Assembly (NCBI GenBank): GCA_003222455.1
Contig: QHWF01000183.1
Location: 1-8,319 of the forward strand
Length of the DNA stretch: 8,319 nucleotides
Direction of reading: 5' to 3'
DNA from: Acidobacteriota bacterium
Lineage (GTDB): Bacteria; Acidobacteriota; Vicinamibacteria; Vicinamibacterales; CAVVIG01
Part shown: one piece after another, positions 5,754-8,319 of the stretch
How the letters are laid out: the number at the start of each line of letters is the position of its first letter
How positions within the stretch are numbered: the stretch's first letter is position 1
Notes under the pieces: generated by a model
What the model was told of the DNA's origin: nothing
What the model saw: only the letters and a program-made list of their open reading frames with translations
The model's database searches: none
Translations under genes and position numbers: made by a program

Positions 5754-6545
5754 ATGCATGAGCCGCCTGACGAGCCGATGCAGCGTTCCAGGGTCGATCT
5801 GCGGCGGATCCGCCAGCGTGCGCGCGAGCATTTCACCGATCCGTCGGCGCGCCGCGGCCTTCTCGTCGCGTTCGAAGGACCCGACGGTTCCGGCAAGACG
5901 ACCCAGCGGAAGTTGTTCAAGACCTGGTTGACGGCCGAGGGCTACGACGTCGTCACGACCAAGTGGAATTCCTCCGACCTCATCAAGCCGATCATCAAGA
6001 GCCGCAAGGCGGTCCACTCGCTCAGCCCGGAGGAATTCTCACTGCTGCACAGCGCCGATTTCCGGCACCGCGTCGAACAGATCATTCTGCCGGCGTTGTG
6101 GCAGCGCCGGATCGTCATCGCTGATCGGTTTCTGTTCACCGGGCTCGCACGTGACGTGGCCCGCGGGCTCGATCTCGACTGGGTGTTGAAGCTGTACGAG
6201 CCCCTGGTATGGCCCGACCTGGTGTTCTATTTCTCCATTTCGCCGGCGACGTCCGGCCGGCGCATCACGGCGACGCGGACGCCCCTTTTTTACGAGGCGG
6301 GACAGGACGTGACCGATGTCCTCGATCCGGTCGAGAGCTATCAGCGATTCATCACCCGCGTGATTCGCGAATACGAGTCGCTGGCGCTGATTTTCAAGTT
6401 CATTACCGTCGACGCCGAGCGGTCGATCGGCGAGCAGCACCACCACATCCGGCAGTTGTTTCGAGAAGGCGAGCGGCGTCCGTGGTCGGAGTGGAACGTC
6501 GATGCGGTCGCCGAGTGGCTGCGCGTCACCGGGTCCGAAGTATGA
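5754..6545 (+). CDS. Thymidylate-kinase-like P-loop nucleotide kinase
   Basis: The protein has 263 residues. After a charged N-terminal extension of about 34 residues comes LLVAFEGPDGSGKTTQ (36-51), an intact Walker A of the dTMP-kinase type with E41, D44, G47, K48 and T49. LLHSADFRHRVEQIILPAL (97-115) is the helix after the base-binding region. IVIADRF (120-126) carries the D124-R125 pair that contacts the phosphates in dTMP kinases. SGRRITATRTPLFYEAGQD (167-185) corresponds to the lid or substrate segment. Housekeeping dTMP kinases are about 210 residues, so this is longer. It overlaps the next gene by ATGA, which implies coupled translation. ATG 5754 has only a distant GAGAGG, and ATG 5778 is an alternative. 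Whether dTMP is the substrate is not shown; another nucleotide or phosphorylated metabolite is possible. Confidence 0.85.
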   Translation: MHEPPDEPMQRSRVDLRRIRQRAREHFTDPSARRGLLVAFEGPDGSGKTTQRKLFKTWLTAEGYDVVTTKWNSSDLIKPIIKSRKAVHSLSPEEFSLLHSADFRHRVEQIILPALWQRRIVIADRFLFTGLARDVARGLDLDWVLKLYEPLVWPDLVFYFSISPATSGRRITATRTPLFYEAGQDVTDVLDPVESYQRFITRVIREYESLALIFKFITVDAERSIGEQHHHIRQLFREGERRPWSEWNVDAVAEWLRVTGSEV

Positions 6546-7102
6546 GAACGTCCACGCCGGCACTGATTGCCGTGGACAGCGTATCGAGCGTCGCACTCAC
6601 GAGCGCGGCGCGGGCGGCCCTCGCGTCGATCGATCGCCGGAAACGCAGCGGCATCAGTCACTGGGATGCCTCGGGGCTGTTCGAAGAGCTCGGCGTCGCG
6701 GACGAGAACGCGGGCCGGCCGTCGGCGCGGACGCTGCTGATTCTCTATGCGGCCGATCTCGCCTTCCGCGTGCGCTGGGAAATCGCCCCGGCACTCACCG
6801 CCGGGCGCAGCGTGGTCGCCGCGCCCTACGTGGATACGGCCATTGCATTCGGCCGCGCGGCGGGGCTCAGCGGTGGCTGGCTGAAAAACCTGTTTGGCTT
6901 CGCGCCGCCGCCAAGCGATCGCCGCTTCGTCGAACCCGCCCGCCGGCAAGCGGCGAAGACCGGCGACGGGTTCGTGGAATTCGGGCGCGATCGCGCGACG
7001 GGCACGCTGAGCCAGTTGACGGGCGTCGAAATCGTCGATCGGACGGCCGCCTACCTGCGCGCTGCCGCGAAGCGGCGTGGCGGGAGGATGCTGAAGATTT
7101 GA
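6542..7102 (+). CDS. Kinase-dead paralogue of the thymidylate-kinase-like protein
   Basis: The protein has 186 residues and starts in the ATGA overlap with the kinase gene. It aligns without gaps to its neighbour in two blocks. LIAVDSVSSVALTS (8-21) matches LVAFEGPDGSGKTT, so every catalytic P-loop residue is replaced (K to L, all three glycines lost). LILYAADLAFRVRWEIAPAL (66-85) matches the neighbour's LLHSADFRHRVEQIILPAL region. SVVAAPYVD (90-98) matches IVIADRF, with the DR pair changed to AP. The fold-defining hydrophobic residues and helix are kept. The protein therefore looks like a folded but inactive dTMP-kinase-family subunit. dTMP kinases are dimers, so a heterodimer with the upstream enzyme is the natural inference. 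Its stop lies 6 bp from that of the convergent PLD-like gene. Confidence 0.8.
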   Translation: MRTSTPALIAVDSVSSVALTSAARAALASIDRRKRSGISHWDASGLFEELGVADENAGRPSARTLLILYAADLAFRVRWEIAPALTAGRSVVAAPYVDTAIAFGRAAGLSGGWLKNLFGFAPPPSDRRFVEPARRQAAKTGDGFVEFGRDRATGTLSQLTGVEIVDRTAAYLRAAAKRRGGRMLKI

Positions 7103-7108
7103 GTGCGG

Positions 7109-7939
7109 TCAGGACAGCGTGCCGTCAGCCGTCTCGCCCCCGGCCGAGGGCGGTTCCGGCGCGGGCGCGTCGGCCGACGCGAACAGCTGCAGCGCTTCGG
7201 CGATGGCCGACGGCTCCTCGACCACAATCGACACTTCGCGCCGGAAATCGAGGCTCATCGCCGACAGCGCCATGCTCCCGACCACGAGCAGCCGGTCGTC
7301 GATCACCATGATCTTGCCGTGCGATTTCAGGCCGGCGACCCGGTTGGCGCTGTAAATCAGCTCCGGATCCGACAGCTTCGCGTCGATGAGGCGGATGCTC
7401 GTGCGCGCCTGCTCGATGACGCTGGTGAACTGCCGCCGTGCGTGTTCGGGGCCGACGATCAGCCGCGGCGAGAGATCCGCAGGAATCGGCTGGCGATCGC
7501 GGTCCGCCGCCATCAATCGCCGGAGCCCGGACACCACGGCGGGGTCGTGCGTGACGACAATCGCATCGCACGTCTTCCGGAAACACTTTTTCGTGAAATT
7601 CAACGAGGCGACGACGGCCGGTCCCTCGTCGGCCAGGAGATACTTCGCGTGATACTTCACCACGGGATCGCTGTAGGCGTGCACCGAGGCCCCCGTCCGC
7701 TCGAGCCCGTCCCAGAGCTTCTGGCGGCGTCGCGGTCCGCCTTTGCTGCGTGAGGTGACCAGCACGTCCACGTCGACACCTCGCGCAGTGGCCGCCGCCA
7801 GTTCGTCGAAAATCTCCTCGTCATTGCAGCGGAAGAGCGACAGCGTGATTTCCCGGCGGGCCCGACGAATCACGTCGATCAAGACGGCACGCCGCTCTTC
7901 CAGGGCGACGACGAGACGATCCACAGGGACAGAAGTCAT
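7109..7939 (-). CDS. Phospholipase-D-superfamily protein with two HKD motifs
   Basis: The protein has 276 residues in two PLD lobes. The first lobe (about 1-150) contains HAKYLLAD (H97, K99, D104) followed by ASLN (111-114). The second (about 155-255) contains HGKIMVID (H207, K209, D214) followed by GSMA (221-224), where the usual Asn of GSxN is Ala. A low-complexity Pro/Ala/Glu tail follows. No signal peptide or membrane helix is seen, which argues against a cardiolipin synthase and leaves a soluble phosphodiesterase or nuclease as the better guess. The size is smaller than most two-domain PLD lipid enzymes. ATG 7939 fits the start of the first lobe, although no strong ribosome site is visible. 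The gene converges on the kinase pair with no space for a conventional terminator. Confidence 0.85.
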   Translation of the reverse strand: MTSVPVDRLVVALEERRAVLIDVIRRARREITLSLFRCNDEEIFDELAAATARGVDVDVLVTSRSKGGPRRRQKLWDGLERTGASVHAYSDPVVKYHAKYLLADEGPAVVASLNFTKKCFRKTCDAIVVTHDPAVVSGLRRLMAADRDRQPIPADLSPRLIVGPEHARRQFTSVIEQARTSIRLIDAKLSDPELIYSANRVAGLKSHGKIMVIDDRLLVVGSMALSAMSLDFRREVSIVVEEPSAIAEALQLFASADAPAPEPPSAGGETADGTLS

Positions 7940-8019
7940 ACAGGCTCGTTTCGGAGGTTCCCAGGCGACGCATTCATGCCAGCGAGCCGGTCATCCTGCA
8001 GGCCTGGTTCAGACTTGCG

Positions 8020-8045
8020 GGCTCCCGCTGGGTGCAGCGGGAGCC
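8020..8045. repeat. Perfect 10-bp stem-loop
   Basis: GGCTCCCGCT (8020-8029) pairs perfectly with AGCGGGAGCC (8036-8045) across a 6-base loop. No T-run follows in either direction, so it is not a standard intrinsic terminator. It could be a protein site, an mRNA leader structure of the PLD-like gene, or a dispersed repeat. Confidence 0.7.
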
Positions 8046-8103
8046 TGGATTTGGCGAATTGATCGCTGTCGGTATGGTTGAACTATACACCAACGCGTGA
8101 ATG

Positions 8104-8125
8104 CCGGCAGATCCGGCTCTGCCGG
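8104..8125. repeat. Perfect 8-bp stem-loop in the lipoprotein leader
   Basis: CCGGCAGA (8104-8111) pairs with TCTGCCGG (8118-8125) across the 6-base loop TCCGGC. If transcription starts just after the TATACA at 8084-8089, the hairpin lies at the very 5' end of the leader of the edge gene. Confidence 0.65.
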
Positions 8126-8162
8126 AACGGCGGAATTCCATGATAGACGATAATTGGGTCAC

Positions 8163-8319
8163 GTGCGTTATGCCCTCGCGTACGTGAAGTTTCCATGGGC
8201 AGTGCCCCTCGTCGCCGCACTCGCCTGCAGCCGCTCGGAGCCGGTGAGCCCGACGACGACGCCCGGCCTTCTCCCTCCTTTGACGACCACGGCGCTCCAA
8301 ACGGCTGTTTTCGCGGGCG
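8163..8319 (+). CDS. msrA: Lipoprotein, probably peptide methionine sulfoxide reductase MsrA, N-terminal part
   Basis: The gene runs off the right edge, and 52 codons are present from GTG 8163. GTG 8184, giving MKFPWAVPLVAALAC, is an equally good start. Residues up to VAALAC form a lipoprotein signal with a lipobox-type cysteine (C22 from the first start), so the product should be lipid-anchored outside the cytoplasm. A Ser/Pro/Thr linker follows. The last residues, LQTAVFAG, match the strand that in MsrA leads into GGCFWx with the catalytic cysteine. If so, the enzyme would reduce methionine-S-sulfoxide in exported proteins. The catalytic part lies outside the window, so the assignment rests on one short motif. 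Confidence 0.6.
   Translation, partial: MRYALAYVKFPWAVPLVAALACSRSEPVSPTTTPGLLPPLTTTALQTAVFAG

Larger units (their letters stand above)
7940..8162. other. Divergent intergenic region with two perfect hairpins
   Basis: This region lies between the minus-strand PLD-like gene and the plus-strand lipoprotein gene. It contains two perfect stem-loops, listed separately, plus a possible plus-strand promoter: TTGATC at 8059-8064 and TATACA at 8084-8089, with a long 19-base spacer. The minus strand offers TATAGT at 8087-8082. Neither promoter is strong. Confidence 0.4.

Noticed and set aside
6209..6541. N-terminal extension of the dead-kinase gene from 6209
   Set aside because: This part is a shadow frame of the upstream kinase gene. 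The ATGA overlap at 6542 places the start where alignment to the paralogue begins.
7103..7753. 216-codon plus-strand frame after the dead-kinase gene
   Set aside because: It is antisense to the PLD-like gene with two intact HKD motifs, and it has no recognisable features.
7974..8300. 108-codon minus-strand frame at the right edge
   Set aside because: It runs through both hairpins and opposite the lipoprotein signal sequence, and its translation has no protein-like pattern.

Overview
The window is GC-rich DNA (estimated by eye) with no rRNA, tRNA, CRISPR array or recognisable transposase. A secreted protein made only of carboxypeptidase-regulatory-like repeats, the N-terminus of an Oar/TonB-receptor-type gene, a small archaeal-type AAA ATPase and many palindromic intergenic repeats together suggest Acidobacteriota, perhaps Vicinamibacteria-like. 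This is inference from gene style, not from a marker gene.

Layout, left to right. (1) The left edge carries the N-terminus of a minus-strand NmrA/SDR-type NAD(P)-binding protein. A 360-bp gap with inverted repeats follows. (2) Plus strand: a secreted three-repeat CarboxypepD_reg protein, then directly (TAA then ATG) a methyltransferase with an N-terminal Trm112-like zinc site. (3) From about 2930 to 4350 lies decayed, repeat-rich DNA: a small minus-strand gene with its own ribosome site and promoter but an apparent frameshift, a 137-bp imperfect palindrome, the remnant of an Oar/TonB-receptor-type gene, and an inverted 9-bp repeat element. (4) Minus strand: an AAA ATPase whose presumed start overlaps two tandem 20-bp dyads and lacks a normal start codon. 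A complex palindromic repeat lies upstream. (5) Plus strand: a thymidylate-kinase-like P-loop kinase overlapping by ATGA a paralogue that has lost both the P-loop and the DR motif. (6) Minus strand, convergent with a gap of only 6 bp: a two-HKD phospholipase-D-like protein. (7) Right edge, plus strand: the N-terminus of a lipoprotein that probably continues into methionine sulfoxide reductase MsrA.

The most unusual unit is the coupled active/inactive kinase pair, bracketed by an ATPase and a PLD-family protein. A heterodimeric nucleotide-kinase complex is the simplest reading. A role of the neighbourhood in DNA repair or defence is possible but is not shown by the sequence. The second strong signal is the double dyad over the ATPase start, which looks like an operator. 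Three intergenic elements share one design: short-period internal repeats arranged as inverted arms. They are probably members of dispersed repeat families.
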